A stretch of DNA of 64,000 nucleotides from Allodiplogaster sudhausi (GCA_945643635.1 CALZFC010000004.1:2295001-2359000); one strand, 5' to 3'; positions 1 through 12,460 are shown, counted from the stretch's first letter. The notes: generated by a model from the sequence alone, not told the origin. Numbers and translations: made by a program.

Positions 1-47
1 CTACGCCGCCTCTATCACCTCGAAACTCTCCAACCCCCTAATTCCAG

Positions 48-963
48 GCAACGATCTCCGACTTTGGGCTGTCGAAGTTTCTGGTTGGCGGCGAGGCCAA
101 GATTAATACCAACGAGACTTTGCCTCTTCGTTGGTGCGCTCCCGAAACGTTCGCCGAGGAAGGGGTCCGCTTTCTTTGCTTCTTTTCTCTCCTCTTCCCA
201 CTTCCTTCTGTCTTGACGCCTTCGACTCGTTTCTGTGAATTCATCAAAATATTCATCGAGGAATTCAATATCGCAGTGTCACTTGTAGGCTGATGTTTTT
301 TCTTAGAGTGACGATTTTTTTCACTCCTTTTTTTAAGCGAACCTACACGGAGAAGTCGGACGTCTGGTCGTTCGGGATCATGATGTGGGAGTTCGGCACT
401 CGTTGCATGGATGGACAGCCCTTTGATGGCTCGGAAACGTGGAAAGAACACGTCAGTTCTTACTGCATCTCTACCATGAGATCCAGATATTAACTACTAA
501 CAATAACATATGTACATATATCAAGGATCTAATAGTTGTTTTGTTGATCTGTTTAAACTATAGAAGAATGTTTATGTTTTGACTGTTTTGATCTCCTTAA
601 GTTCAGATCAAATTCGGCACGGATGACATTGCCCCGTTCAGCAGGGCCAAGGGAAAGGCGAGCGAGTCGCAGCGTGTCAACTTCCCCGGCTTCTTTCGCG
701 CTGCCATGAAAAAGTGCCTCGTTCGGGTACGCGGGGATTGAAGGAGCCAAAACTTGCATTTGAAATCCCGCCTTTTTTGCCTGACTCAAGCGCTGAGGGA
801 GCATGTGTGATTTAGATAGAAAAACGAGAGGAAAAAACAGTTTTACTTTTGAGCGGGAAGTTAATTTTAAGTTTAAAAACTTCAGGACCCTGCCGGCCGT
901 CCCACCTTCGCCACGCTGAAGGACTTTTTGGACAACGAGCTCGTGATTCTAAAGCGGACTTAG
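48..963 (+). CDS. Tyrosine-protein kinase, C-terminal part of kinase domain (5' end outside window)
   Basis: Four exons with matching phase: 48-164, 338-451, 607-726 and 886-963 (TAG). The window opens in an intron; the first visible exon begins at an AG and reads ISDFGLSK, the DFG Mg-binding motif. RWCAPETF follows (APE motif of the P+1 loop, tyrosine-kinase type), then EKSDVWSFGIMMWE (subdomain IX), WKEH, and RDPAGRPTF with the conserved Arg of subdomain XI. About 142 residues are visible, and the protein ends 13 residues after the last helix with no tail. The glycine loop, Lys, HRD motif and any SH2, FCH or receptor part lie upstream of the window. The family would phosphorylate tyrosines on cytosolic or membrane-proximal substrates. 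Nematodes carry expanded Fer-like and other non-receptor tyrosine kinases, but the subfamily cannot be fixed here. All visible catalytic residues are normal. Confidence 0.88.
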
Positions 964-2200
964 AGCACGTCTCCTCTTCCTCCCTTTCGCACGCCACTCT
1001 CACAATAGCCCTCTCTCTCTCTTTCTCTACTGCGCCTGACAACAATTCCCCCAGTTCAAACTTAATCGATAAAGAATTTATGAATTTTTCGTTTTGTTAA
1101 TTTGAATTTTCAAGTCCCATTGGAAACTAGGCACAGAAAAATGAAAAGGAAGTTAAAAGAAACAAGCAGCTGGAAACATAGAAGTACATATGTATAGTAC
1201 ATATATGTAGTAAAATGCAAATTATGTTGTACAAATTACACAATGTACATACTTGGTACAGCCATTTTGAAGTTTTAGTGACGCCGAAAGCGACAAAACT
1301 ACAAAATGCCCTTGACCTTTCCCGGCCCGCTGTCAAGACTAGAGAATTGCTTTCTGTGCATGCTGCTTTCTCTTTCCATTCTTAGCCAGCGTCCTTACGG
1401 AGGCAGGCAACCCACGTATGTATTTCTTGTGAGAACAAAAGCAAATGGAGCAAAATCTAAATTGCTGCTTGAAGCCTCCGAAAATTGCAAGTTTGGTTTA
1501 GCAAACTTCTCAATGGAACTCACAATTAAAAAAAAATACGAGTCATTTTATATTTTGAATTGTCGCATTATTGTTATTATCAATGTGTAACACTTCTTTC
1601 CATTTGCTGAAATTTCTCACTTAGTTTTGCTTAAGTCTTGCTTCTACATTAGAGAATAGTTTTATCTTCTTTTCTTCATATTTCCTATCGTATTTTAAGC
1701 ATGCTATTTCTATACACGTGACACTTTTGTGACCATTAAATAAAGTTAAACTTAAAAGAAGTTCAAAATCGATGTCCAAAACTTTTTTATCGTTAGGGCG
1801 TCTTTAACCGTGGCCCTATTATTGGGAATAATAATTCGCGAAAGAGTGATGTGATTTAAAGGTGGTTATTGCTCGCTCGCCAATTATTGTCATTTTTGGG
1901 CACGAAAGAGGAGAACCGAGTCACGAGATAGCTCCAGCTTTCAACTTCCACTGCTTTTTGAACTCACTCAACATGTCTCTCATTCTCTCTATCTCTACGT
2001 GTCTCTCTTCTCTCTTACTCTCTGACGTTCTTTGTACGCCTCTACTTCCAAAACGTCAAAGGCACGCGCTACCAAGAACCTGAGCTTGCAAACACGAACC
2101 CACTTTATATATAGCAACTGTTGACGGAGTGGGCGGTCTACTTGCTATGTACTTTTCGTTCTTCAATCATGCCAATGTCATTCGTGGCGTCTTCATTCTC
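964..2200. other. Intergenic: no gene seen
   Basis: Short open frames exist on both strands but none has splice sites, a homologous motif or a coding-like composition. It holds a CT-rich stretch (about 1,011-1,030), copies of an ACATATGTA-type palindrome near 1,187 and 1,200, and a TATATATA box-like element at 2,105-2,113 about 110 bp upstream of the next gene's mature 5' end. Confidence 0.5.
1739..1744 (+). terminator. Possible poly(A) signal AATAAA
   Basis: An AATAAA lies 776 bp after the kinase stop codon, with no other gene between. It could end the kinase mRNA, but the 3' UTR would be long for this compact locus, so the link is weak. Confidence 0.25.
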
Positions 2201-2219
2201 AATCCTCGAGACAAATTTC

Positions 2220-2221
2220 AG
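2220..2221 (+). promoter_or_regulatory. Probable spliced-leader (trans-splice) acceptor of the channel gene
   Basis: The sequence aaatttcag ends at 2,221, and the ATG that opens a signal-like N terminus is at 2,227. No upstream exon is needed. A 3' splice site five bases before the start codon is the classic arrangement of a trans-spliced nematode mRNA. The same arrangement occurs at four other starts in the window. Confidence 0.55.
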
Positions 2222-2226
2222 ATCCG

Positions 2227-5200
2227 ATGAGCATTTTAGCAGTTGCGTTTTTCGTGGTGCTCCGGCTGATCGATTTTGCATCGTCGACAATGTCCTTTCC
2301 CCTGAATCCAGATTATCCGCCCTACGGTTGCCAGAACTATGGCGCCTGCCAGGTATAAAAAAGACTTTTTTTTTAAACTTTAAACAGCACAAAGAGCAAA
2401 TTTGAAGTAAGGAAATGTTTTTAAATATCAAATTTGGCAATGTTTATAAATCTGCGTGAAGATGACTTCACTTCAGAGTCTCTCGCAATGGCTGCCCCAC
2501 ATGGTTTGCGCGTCGGGCGCTTGTCTTTGTCCCAACGGCTTCACTGGCGCGTTCTGCGAAACAAGTGAGCTTGCATAATTTAAAAAATATTTTTATTTAA
2601 AGAAATTTAAAACTCTTTCAGATGTTGACTTTTGATTAATTCATGCGGAAAAAAGAAAAAAAAATAGGCGCGAAAAAAAATTTGAAATCAGATTTAAATG
2701 TCGACTACTGCGCGTCGAGTCCATGCGGCGCGCTTCGGGACTGCCGAAGTGTGCCGACGGGCTGGTATATCTGCTATTGCAAAAACGGCTACAATGGACC
2801 CGAATGCACGCCCGAAGGCAGTTTATCATGCATTTTTCCTATTTTATTAATTGTATTTTAATTTAATTTTTTGATTAAGTATTATCTGTAAAATGTATTT
2901 TTAATTAAAAAATTTTCAAGTATTGAGAAATAATTTATGCACATATTTCAAGATTACAAAATAGCTTACCAAAACATACATATAAATGTTGAAGCAATTG
3001 AATGGAAACTCGAATGAGCGTAATTATTTCCCCTTTTTTTCATAACACATTTTTTTGTAGAAAACATTATTAATTTTACTATTTAACAATTTTTTTATGA
3101 ATAAAGAGGGTTTTTCAGTCGCCGATCCGTGCGCCAAGTACGGCGCCGACTATTGCCAGAGTTTTGGCTGCACGAACACGCCCGACTCACCGCACGGCAT
3201 GGTCTGCAACTGCCCGGCCGGCAAAACTGGCTCTAACTGCATGGGTAAATTTTATTTCTTCTTCAAGAAGTCGTATTTCATTAAAAAATTATGGACGAAT
3301 TGCCATTTTCAAATCAAATGCTGGACAAAGATTAGTCATGACGCACTTTAGGCAAGCCATCACAAATTGTTTAGTAACGGATACTAGCAAGGATATTTTT
3401 GCTGTGAGATTGAACGGAAATATATAATATATGCATACATTACATAATGAACTTTCTCGCCAATGACTAAAATTGCCATAAATGATGTCTGACATACATA
3501 GTTACCACGTAATAAACTTTCTAGACAATGACTAAATTGGCCATAAATGATTTCTGACATAGTTACCACGTAATGAACTTTCTCGCCAATAACTAAAATG
3601 GCCATAAATGATGTCTGACCTAGTTACGATCGGCTGCCATTCCGACTCGGATTGCAAGTATGGCGCGGCGTGCAACGTCGATGAGGGCTACTGCGACTGC
3701 TTCCTCAACAAACTCTATCCCGGTCTCGGGAACTACTATGATTACTGTGGAGGTCATCTTTTAAAAAAAAAATTTAATGTTGAGCAGCATATTAAATCCG
3801 GGTCTTCTACCGATTAATCATCGTCTTGCTTCTATGTGTACATATTCTGCTGAATATGAAATTTATTGAATAAACCATAATGATTCCTTTAATCCTTATC
3901 GATTAACTATCAGTAGTAAAGCAATAGTCGAATTATAATATTTATCATTAGCTGTTATGTCACTGCGCGAAGCGGGCGAGAAGTTTATTAGAGAGTAGGG
4001 AGACGACAGTCGCTGGCAAAGAAAAATGAGACAATGAACGAAGTGAGCTCGCCTATTAGAGGCTTTTATGCATAATGTACTAGGCGAAAAAAAAACTAAT
4101 ATTCTAAGTAAACAATAGCGAACGTCAACAATGCTAATTGTAAGCGACTCATGAAAGCTAGGATATTATAGATACATACAGCAATGCACATACAGATGTA
4201 TGTATTATAGTCCATCTTACAGAGTCAAAACCTTTACATTCTACAAATAGATATAGAAATTCACATCTACTTAACACATCGGGGGCCGGGGCCGGCCACC
4301 CCTGGACAAGACATTACAAGGTAAAATAAATACATATTATTACGCAACTATTGAAATGAAAATATAACAAAAAATATTATTATTTTAATAGTAAGAATAA
4401 GCGGCACGAATTCGTTCTCGTGTTCCAGGCTATCTACAGTGCCCTTATACGATTGGTACGGAATGGGAGTGCAAGCACGGCAACTGCACGAACGTTGTGA
4501 ATCTGCCGAAGACGAGCTTCATCTGCGAATGCAACGACGGCTACACTGGCGACTATTGCGAAACAAGTAGCCTGACATCTTCTTATAAGAGAAATTATTG
4601 TTTTTAATATTCATTTAATTTTTTTTTAATTTATTTTTTTATGTACCTTGAACATTATTGCACTGCATGGATCAACAGATATGGTCAACACAAAAAAATA
4701 CACTGATTCTATTGATAACAAATAACAATTATAACCATTTATCGTTGTATCAGGCCGATTGTGGGATGAGCACAGGGATATAACAAATACATAATTGCAT
4801 CCTTTCATCTTTTTTTTTTAAGAAGTTATATTTGGCTACTCCACGATTGCAGTGATCGACTACTGTACATCTGATCCGTGCAAGAATGGTGGGACGTGCA
4901 CTCCAATGGAATGCAATGTCAAATGCGCGTGCCCGCCCGCGTACTCGGGCACGCACTGCGAAACATGTTGGAACATTATTTTGACATTCCCATCTTGCTG
5001 CTCCAAGCCAAAATATTCCTGTCACGAGCACAAAACAAATAAGTGAAGAATATCGATATCTACCACGCAAGCATACAAATATGGCCAACTTAAAAATTCA
5101 AGAGGTTGTTGGTCTCCCGAATGGTGATGTTTCACAGTCACTTGAGACCCTGTTGCACTCAACGTTGAGTGCGCAGTCTGGCCATGAAAGCTGTTGTTAA

Positions 5201-8200
5201 CTATTTCCACTCTCAAGCCGTCTCTCTCTCCTAGCCAATATCTCTCTCTCCTTCCCTCGCTCGCTTTCTCAATCCCCCTCTCTCCTGCATCACTAATTGC
5301 GCTCCTAGCATGTACCCAGACAGGTGCATGCATGACTTCCTTCTTGTAGACAAAAGAAACGCGTAGAATAGACAAATGATCTTCTGACGGAGGAGGAAGC
5401 TGATACACAAAAAAAAGACAAACAATGCGATGGCTTGAATTTAAAAAAAACAAAGCTAGCTAAGAAATCATCAAAGCAGCTCATTCTTACAGTAATCGGA
5501 ACGATTACATCGCCTATCGGAACTACGACGCTTTCTGACGGTTCGTCAGCATCAACGTTTAAAGGGTTAACAACTTCGACTTCTGAAGCGACGTCCATTT
5601 CCCTTTCTGATACGACAGGTTTAATGCTACTTTAAAAAATATTTATATTTCACTTTTTTTTATTTTTCGGATATCTATTCCACTTTCATTACAATTATGT
5701 TAATTCTCTTTTAATTCCCTTTTCCTAAAGAAATCGAAGCAACGTTGTCTACCGAAGCCACGACGGTTTCTGACGGTTCGCAAACATCGCCCTTTAAAGG
5801 GATACCATCTTCGACTTCTGAAGCGACACCACTTTCGCTTTCGGACACCACAGGTTTAATACTACAAAAAAAATGCATATTTTTACATTTAAGCGCTAAT
5901 CTCTTTCTCGTTTTCTACAGGTAAACTAGTAATTATCTGTTTATTTCCTTTTCTATAAGAAATCGGAGCGACGAAGACAACATCGCCAACCGAAACTACG
6001 ATGCTTTCGAGCAGTTCGTCAACATCGCCGTTTAATGGGTTAACAACTTCGACCTCTGAAATGAGTTCAAAATCGCTTTCTGACACGACGACAGCATCTG
6101 CTGCCAACTCAGCGATTACTACTAAATTTTTGCGTCAGTCTAGCATTCATTATGAACGTGGTCATTATGAACTGTTTGATTAGATAAGCTGATTGTGAGT
6201 TTATTTGTTTGGGTAAAAAAGCAACAGTTTATCGTTTAGATTTCGATGCCTGTAAGCCTGTCCGAACTCCGGATGGCGTTCTTCATCAGTCTCCTTGCAA
6301 TGTCAGCTGTCATACAATAATCTACTGGCGGCAAGTTTAAATTGCTTTCCTGAGTTGTTCAGATTTACGACTCTGCCGCATCATGCATTGTTGATATTGA
6401 TGGAAGAAAGTTCAGTTGTGTCTGCTCGCCAGACTTCACGGACACTTCGTGTAACCTTAGTAAGTGATTAACTTCCTATCAGTGTTTAGTTAAAGTGCTT
6501 TATCACTCTGTACAAGTAAGTAATGTTGTGTGGGTTTTCCTTCAAGCTATGATCATTTCTTTTCAGCTCTCAAGACGTTCACGACACTGGAGAAAATATT
6601 CTCACCGCTAAAGTGGGATAAGATTCGCAATGTTGGTGATGATCATTCCAGTAGCCTTATTGTTATGAGATACATAGTAGATATCACTAATTTAATAGGC
6701 AAGTGCACTAAAAAACGCGTCTTACGAAACTTGCGTCAAGCAAATTTCTCATAATCAGGTACTGACCGAGATTGTGCGAGATCCGACTACTTTCAACACT
6801 GCTTTTTCGTATGAATTAGCGCGTCTGAATGAAACTGCGAGGACGGATCTCTCGTGGACTCTCGACGACTTCCTCGACTACATTGCATTCGAGGGACACG
6901 AGCTCGTGGCGGCGTAAGTCAAATTCTGTTTAGGAAACTCTGTGTCGCGAGGAGAGACGACATAAAGTCTTTATTTGTAATAATCCCGAGGAGCCGGCCA
7001 GGACACTTTCATATGTTGGTATTTCATCTACAAGTCCCGCGTGCCCCTGCGTGCATTTTATATGTTCTTCCCTTTGCTGGCCGAAAAAAAATTATGGACG
7101 AATTGCCATTCTGTATATACCTCGCGACACTCTGTATATACATATTTTTTCAGAATATCTTCATTCTCTTTTTAAATATAAAAAGAAGTTTAGAGATGTC
7201 CTCGTCATGTTCAACGACATCTCGCTCGGCAATTGTTTCACGTTCAATCATCGCGATAGCAATGCGACCTACGTTGCGAGGAGAGCCGGAGGTCAAGCAG
7301 GTTTGCTTGCACAGTTTAGACTTGCGCAAGTCCAAAGAGACCAATTTCTAAGGCCTCCAAGTCGGCCTGAGGCTGCATGGACAGGAGAATCTTCCATATG
7401 TTATCTTGGCGTCGTTTAATGTCTTCCTCCACAACGCGAACGAGGACGTTCTCTACGACAGCTTCAGATTGCAGCCGCAGCCTGCGGCAGAAACACGAAT
7501 CTCCTTTACTCAAGTAAGCACAAAATTTATGTCGTTGCAATCCCCGTTTTATTCATTTTTCTTTTGAACTGCCGATTTTACCTCCATTACCTCTTTGATA
7601 AGGAAATACTTAAAAAAAAATTATTGATGGACAAGAGGGATAAATCCAATAGGACTACTTCGATTTGGCTATTGGACAATGTACATATATAAAAAATTTA
7701 AATAATGCATAATTTAAGTAATGAATTTGAGTATTGGCTTTGTTAACATGGATGACAGTTCTCCCCATTCAGACAACGTACGAATACATGAAAAGCGGTT
7801 CAAAGTGCATCTCAGATGCCCGCGGCATTACTCCATACTACTTTGATGCTTCACGCTATTCGCAGGAGGTGAAGCAGAGAAGCCAATATTTAATGTCGAC
7901 AAATATTTCCATATTAATTAGGAAGAAAAAGGATTAGCGGAAGATGAAATTTTAATCATCCTATCAGGCCTGTTATCGTTCGTGCTACCAACAGCGAGTT
8001 GTGGAGGTTTGCGGCTGCGCAGACTACAGCTTTCCCAAGGCAGAAGACAACGAATATTGCAACATCAGTAGACGTATGATTGCCAAAAACACTTTTGGAA
8101 AAATATTATTAGATCGAAAATAAAATAATAAAATAATTGTTTCCCTATGCCATAGCCTTGGCGGTTTATTCATTGAAACATGTATACCGTATTTTCTCTA

Positions 8201-9434
8201 TTAGTACCCCGGGGAACAATTTTTCAATACCCTTGCGCGGGAAGGGCACTATTACAGGGATTGGTTCTACTAGAGGGAGGGGTACAAATTTTCAATGTGA
8301 GACACTAAAAGTTTGAAAACAACATATTCTTCTCAAAAATAGAAGAATCATAACTCGAATTCATTGGAATCATCACTGGAATATCCATTTTACCACTATT
8401 TTGAATGAATTTTCCATCAGTTCATTGGGAAGAGCATCCCATGCCTCCAGGATTCATTTGAGGTACTTTTCGAGCCGAGATATTAGTCTAATAGGAGGGG
8501 GGCACTATTGGAGGGGTGGGAGGTTCTTCTAGAGGGAGGTGTTCTATTTGTCAATGGCTTTATCAAGGGGAGGGGTTCTAATAAAAGTGGTACTAATAGA
8601 GAAAATACGGTAAATATAAATTTAAATAAATTTCAGGCGATGGTGTGGAAGAGTGCAAGGCGACCTCGAACCTGCCGAGCTCGTTGAACGGCTGCAGACA
8701 TTGTAAGATGGCGTGCGACATTGACCACTTTGAGATTTCCTACTCTTTCAGCGACTTTTCCAGCTTCACGGTTAATTTTAATATACTGACGAAGAATAAT
8801 TTTATGAATGTTTATTGAGTTATTATACAAATAACCAATTAAAGAAATTGAAATCAATAATTTCCCGAATACCATTTCAGCAAGTCAAATGTGAAGACTC
8901 GACGGCGAACGATTCCAAGTGCACGAGTTTGATGCGCAATCGTGTTGGATTTTCAATTCACTTGTGATATTAATAATTTGTTGTGAAATTTTATATTTAT
9001 ATTCTTTAATCTCTATATGCTCTAATCCTAAATATATTTTCTAACCCAATTTTTTTTTATTAGTTCCTAAGATTTCATCACACTAAATTATAAAAAAAAA
9101 CATAAAAATTTAAGCTATCAGTGACCATAAGCTATTCTACCCTTCAAATGTATGCTTACGTTGAGGAGTACGCAATTAGTGTAAGCTTATTTTCAACTAT
9201 TCTACGTAGATCTTTGTTATTTGGCAATCAATAATGAATGCATTGATTGATTGATTGATTAGCTTATTAGTATAATTAGATATGAGAGATTGGTGTTTCC
9301 AGTTTACGAACTGGTTAAGCTACCTCGGCGGCACAAGTGGAGCATTGCTTGGCGCGGGTGTTCCTTTCGTATTTGAACTTCTTTTTCTGCTGAAGATGCT
9401 GCTAGGACCACGACCCGAAGCCGGCTACGAATAA
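2227..9434 (+). CDS. EGAS-type DEG/ENaC sodium channel subunit (EGF repeats plus ASC domain), 864 aa
   Basis: Twenty-two exons in perfect phase: 2227-2352, 2477-2564, 2692-2820, 3119-3244, 3624-3752, 4429-4566, 4853-4966, 5493-5618, 5731-5853, 5960-6133, 6240-6334, 6363-6459, 6567-6631, 6699-6913, 7194-7300, 7353-7513, 7773-7868, 7968-8067, 8637-8770, 8881-8941, 9122-9180, 9303-9434 (TAA). Residues 3-19 are hydrophobic (signal peptide or anchor). Six EGF-like modules follow (about 30-283, each with six Cys), then a Ser/Thr-rich linker (284-424) made of three similar exons, one more EGF-like module (425-488), and the ASC extracellular and pore part (489-864) with GNCFTFN at about 594 and ACYRSCYQQ then VCGCADY near 705-720. 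The last exon holds the pore helix TM2. The family forms trimeric amiloride-sensitive cation channels. The EGF-ASC fusion matches the C. elegans EGAS proteins. No classical cytosolic N terminus or TM1 is visible. The donor of exon 3 could be a GC two bases earlier without changing phase. Confidence 0.92.
3446..3628 (+). repeat. Intronic minisatellite, three copies of about 61 bp
   Basis: Three imperfect units carry aactttct..gcca.t.actaaa, ggccataaatgat and tctgac..tagttac. The third unit runs into the next channel exon: its tctgacctag is the splice acceptor at 3,623. The two upstream units carry the closely related ctgacatag. Confidence 0.85.
8185..8612. mobile_element. MITE with 24 bp terminal inverted repeats in channel intron 18
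   Basis: The ends TACCGTATTTTCTCTATTAG (+TACC) at 8,185-8,208 and its reverse complement at 8,589-8,612 match over 24 bp. The outermost base pairs are TA, as expected for a Tc1/mariner-type TA target duplication. The 428 bp interior is non-coding and repeats G-rich segments near 8,270 and 8,510. It is a non-autonomous DNA transposon by structure. Confidence 0.8.
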
Positions 9435-9664
9435 CATTTACATATATGTATGTCTGTTATTTTGGATACACTTTGCAAGTACAACATCATTTCCACATGT
9501 TAATTAAGCTTACTAGATGTGCTATAGCAGTGCAATCAAATGGACTATCGGCCACTGTAAATAGATAAATTCTGTTCGATGATGGTGCGCTGAACTGGCA
9601 ACGAATGTGTTTGAATAATTCTCACGTTAGATGAATTTCAATAATCCTACTGCATTTTGCAAGC

Positions 9665-9670
9665 AATAAA
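9665..9670 (+). terminator. Poly(A) signal AATAAA of channel gene
   Basis: First AATAAA after the channel stop codon, 231 bp downstream. A T/G-rich stretch follows it. Confidence 0.6.
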
Positions 9671-9799
9671 GATGTGGATATTTTGCGTGCATTTTCAATG
9701 TAGGAGGTCAGCTTGAAAACTGAAAATTTGAGTGAACAAAGCATTCACAAGTCACCAGGAAGAAGATGTCATCAAGTTCCAGAAGTACTATTAATTACA

Positions 9800-11350
9800 A
9801 TTAAAATGAGGATACTTACAAAGAACTTTTCTTCTGCTATTTAGCTATTTGTTCATCTTTTATTCTCATATTTTTTTATTATCTGAAAACAATGTTGAAT
9901 ATTGATTTCTTGTTTGTTATTATTATGTTTCATTTATTTTCAGTTCTTCATCGCAATGGTCGCGTACAACACTTCTATTTATGTAGTTCACGAGTACGAT
10001 CAGAGTTTTATTGGCTCTACTCCTTCTTCGACGCACTCTTCTCCGGCCCGTAGACCGTCTTCTCCTCGAGGGTCTTATCCTAGAGGGTCCTCATCACGTG
10101 GGTTTTCCCCTCTTCGATCTTCTCCTACTCCTCGCGCTTCGCCGCCTTCACCGACTCCTTCCTCATCACAGGCGGCATCGGAATCTCTACGGGGCAGACG
10201 CTCTTTCCAGGTCCTTCAGATCGTCTTCGCTGCTCGGGTTGTAGCACCCTCGGAACACCATCTTCTGGTCGCGCCGCTTCTTCTCGTATGCCACTCTCTT
10301 CTGGCTGAAATCGAGAGTTGTTTTGAAAATATGCTAAAATCGATAATGATTATTTAGCAGAAAAATTAATTAGAGGAATAATTGTTCATAAACTTCTGAG
10401 CAGGGCCTAAAAGGGCCTAGGGGATTGCAGTTATGGAAAACCCACCGGTCGATGTTATGCTGGAAGAGATTTTAAAGGCGTTAACCAACGCTGGTCTCCT
10501 GAAAATTAATTTAAAAATTAGATTCTTTAAAGGAGGTATCCGGGGAATAATTAATCTATGTTTTGTTCTATGTGGATAAGTTCATCTTGGCGTAAAACTC
10601 AGAAAGTTTAATTGATTTTCTTTCATTACATTTTGAGCAAAACTAACATGAAACCTGGGAGGTAGAGAATTAGCTACGGTAGGACAGAGCCGCCCTCCTA
10701 TTTCACATGCTCTCTCGACCGAGTGACAGGCAACTTTTTGAGCGCGCGCGTTCAAATTGTTTCCCAAGCGCTACTGTAAATTATTCGCCGGATACTTTCT
10801 TTAAGCTGGATTTATAAAAATTCTGAAGTGTTGTTCGAACTTCATTGTTCTTCTGGAAACCACACTTGATCCGTCGAATGGAAAGTCGGAGGCTGTGATT
10901 GGCTGGAGGAAGAGGGAGAGCGACAGCTGAAGCAGAGTGAAGGACTTCTGCATTGCCTGAAAATATTTTTTATAAGACTCATCATAGGGAGAGAATGAAT
11001 AAAATGCATTCTATATCCAGTATTTATTTAGAGTTATTGGTAGTATTAAGAGATTGTTGAATGTACAAAGGAATTGTAGAGAAAAGCGTGCCAGGAAAGG
11101 GAGGCGAACGAGAGCCGACCAGTTGCGCGAGTGGAAAGAGGAGGAACTGATGAGGAGAAGTGACGGAAATGATTTGGAGATGAGAATTTCAAGTTAAGCA
11201 TTACTTTGCCTATGCATAAAATTCAAATGGCATGCTAAAAGAAAAACTGCACGTTTCTTATCTTTTTTTAAGTTCGAAAGTTCAATCAGTCTATAGCACT
11301 TTTTTACCAATTTTATGATAATACAATTTTTTAAACAAGAATGTTTAAGA
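9800..11350 (-). pseudogene. Truncated paralogue A of the pseudophosphatase receptor (middle deleted)
   Basis: On the minus strand, 9,990-10,310 resembles the C-terminal tail exon of the full gene (QRDQ-like, KMV, RG.YNP) but hits a TAG soon after. About 550 bp upstream, 10,846-10,906 resembles its PITASDF exon with a one-base loss after the GAC codon. The start of the AM exon (near 10,950) and the 5' flanking block (11,040-11,330) follow. Everything between the 5' exons and the tail exon is missing: ectodomain, membrane segment and PTP fold. The 3' flank (9,895-9,970) also matches that of the full copy. It is best read as an internally deleted relic. Confidence 0.75.
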
Positions 11351-11849
11351 ATTTTTCGCACTTTCATTGTAAACTAAAGAATGAAAATTTATTGCAGTTT
11401 AGCCAATACGAAATTAAACAGCTGAAGATGAATATGAGGTGTCTGCTAGATATCTCATGATGATATCTCATATTTATATTTATTCACTCATAAATAAGTA
11501 TTTAAAGAAATTTTTTAGGTTATCATCCCAACTAAAAGAAATATACATATTTTCGATGTTATTCTTTATTCTGGAACACTACCTGTATATACAAAATATG
11601 CTCTATAACATATGGCATCTTTGATTAAAAAAATATCTGCAACGGCCTCTCTTGAGCGTGCTGATCACGAAAGTCTCTACTCGCTAGTTTTCACGCTACT
11701 ATTACTCTGAATGCAATGAAAGAAATTCGCGCAAAATTTCTGGATGTATATTTTAGGCCACGATGAACTTATCCACATAAAACTTTATATATTTATTTTT
11801 AATTTCTAAAGCTAAATAGCTTACGTCATCTTTTATTCTTACCTGTTAT

Positions 11850-12460
11850 TACTTTCAGGGTGAGTTTTTGAGGTCTGAAACGAATGTTGAATATTGCCTT
11901 CATGATTATTATTAATAGCATTTTTAATGCATTTCAGTCCTTCATCCCAGGGACGCGTACAACAATTCTATTTTGTGCAGTTCACAACTAGAATCATGAC
12001 TTTTATTCAAGGTGGAAAATGGCTTAGTGGAAGTTGTCCTCTAGCTCCCTTCTCTTTTCTCCCCCTAATCCTTTTTCATATTCTTCCGGGAGGGCATGGA
12101 GGACGACCCGACTCCTCCCTTCGGCTCATTCTTATCCGACCTGTACGCCGTTTTCTACACGAGGGTCTTCTCCTCGGGGGCACTCTTCGCGAGGGTCCTC
12201 TCCTCTTCCATCTTCTCCTCCTTTCCGCTCTTCCCCGCCTTCACCGACTCCTTCCTCTTCACATGCGGCATCGGAATCTCCACGGGCAGACGCATCCTCC
12301 AGTTGCTTCGGATCGACGGGGCTGCTCGGGTTGTAGCACCCTCGGTAGACCATCTTCTGGTCGCGCCGCATGTTTCTTAATGTTTTAGACACAAGTTCGA
12401 AAAATTCAATCGGTTCCGAGCATTCCGGAAATTTGAAGACATTTTAGTATATATTTCATA
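11850..12460 (-). pseudogene. Truncated paralogue B (tail exon joined to 5' flank)
   Basis: The minus strand at 12,115-12,380 reads DQKMVYRG.YNP then a Gly/Glu-rich frame where the full gene is Lys/Glu-rich, so the frame is shifted. Immediately upstream (12,385-12,450) lies the block that flanks the 5' end of the full gene (aagttcgaaaa.ttcaatc.g..). Nearly the whole gene is deleted. Copies A and B share a segment encoding GDSDAA in copy B that is absent from the full gene, so they are closer to each other. Confidence 0.72.

Noticed and set aside
1306..1590. 94-codon plus-strand frame after the kinase
   Set aside because: No splice support, no domain, AT-rich end.
6632..6758. GC donor at 6,710 in the channel gene
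   Set aside because: Reading aatag there as an acceptor and starting the exon at 6,699 keeps all frames open. The apparent donor gcaagt is inside coding sequence.
7734..7772. Phase conflict at the channel exon beginning near 7,759
   Set aside because: Using the better acceptor ctccccattcag (ending 7,772) makes the phase fit, so there is no frameshift there.
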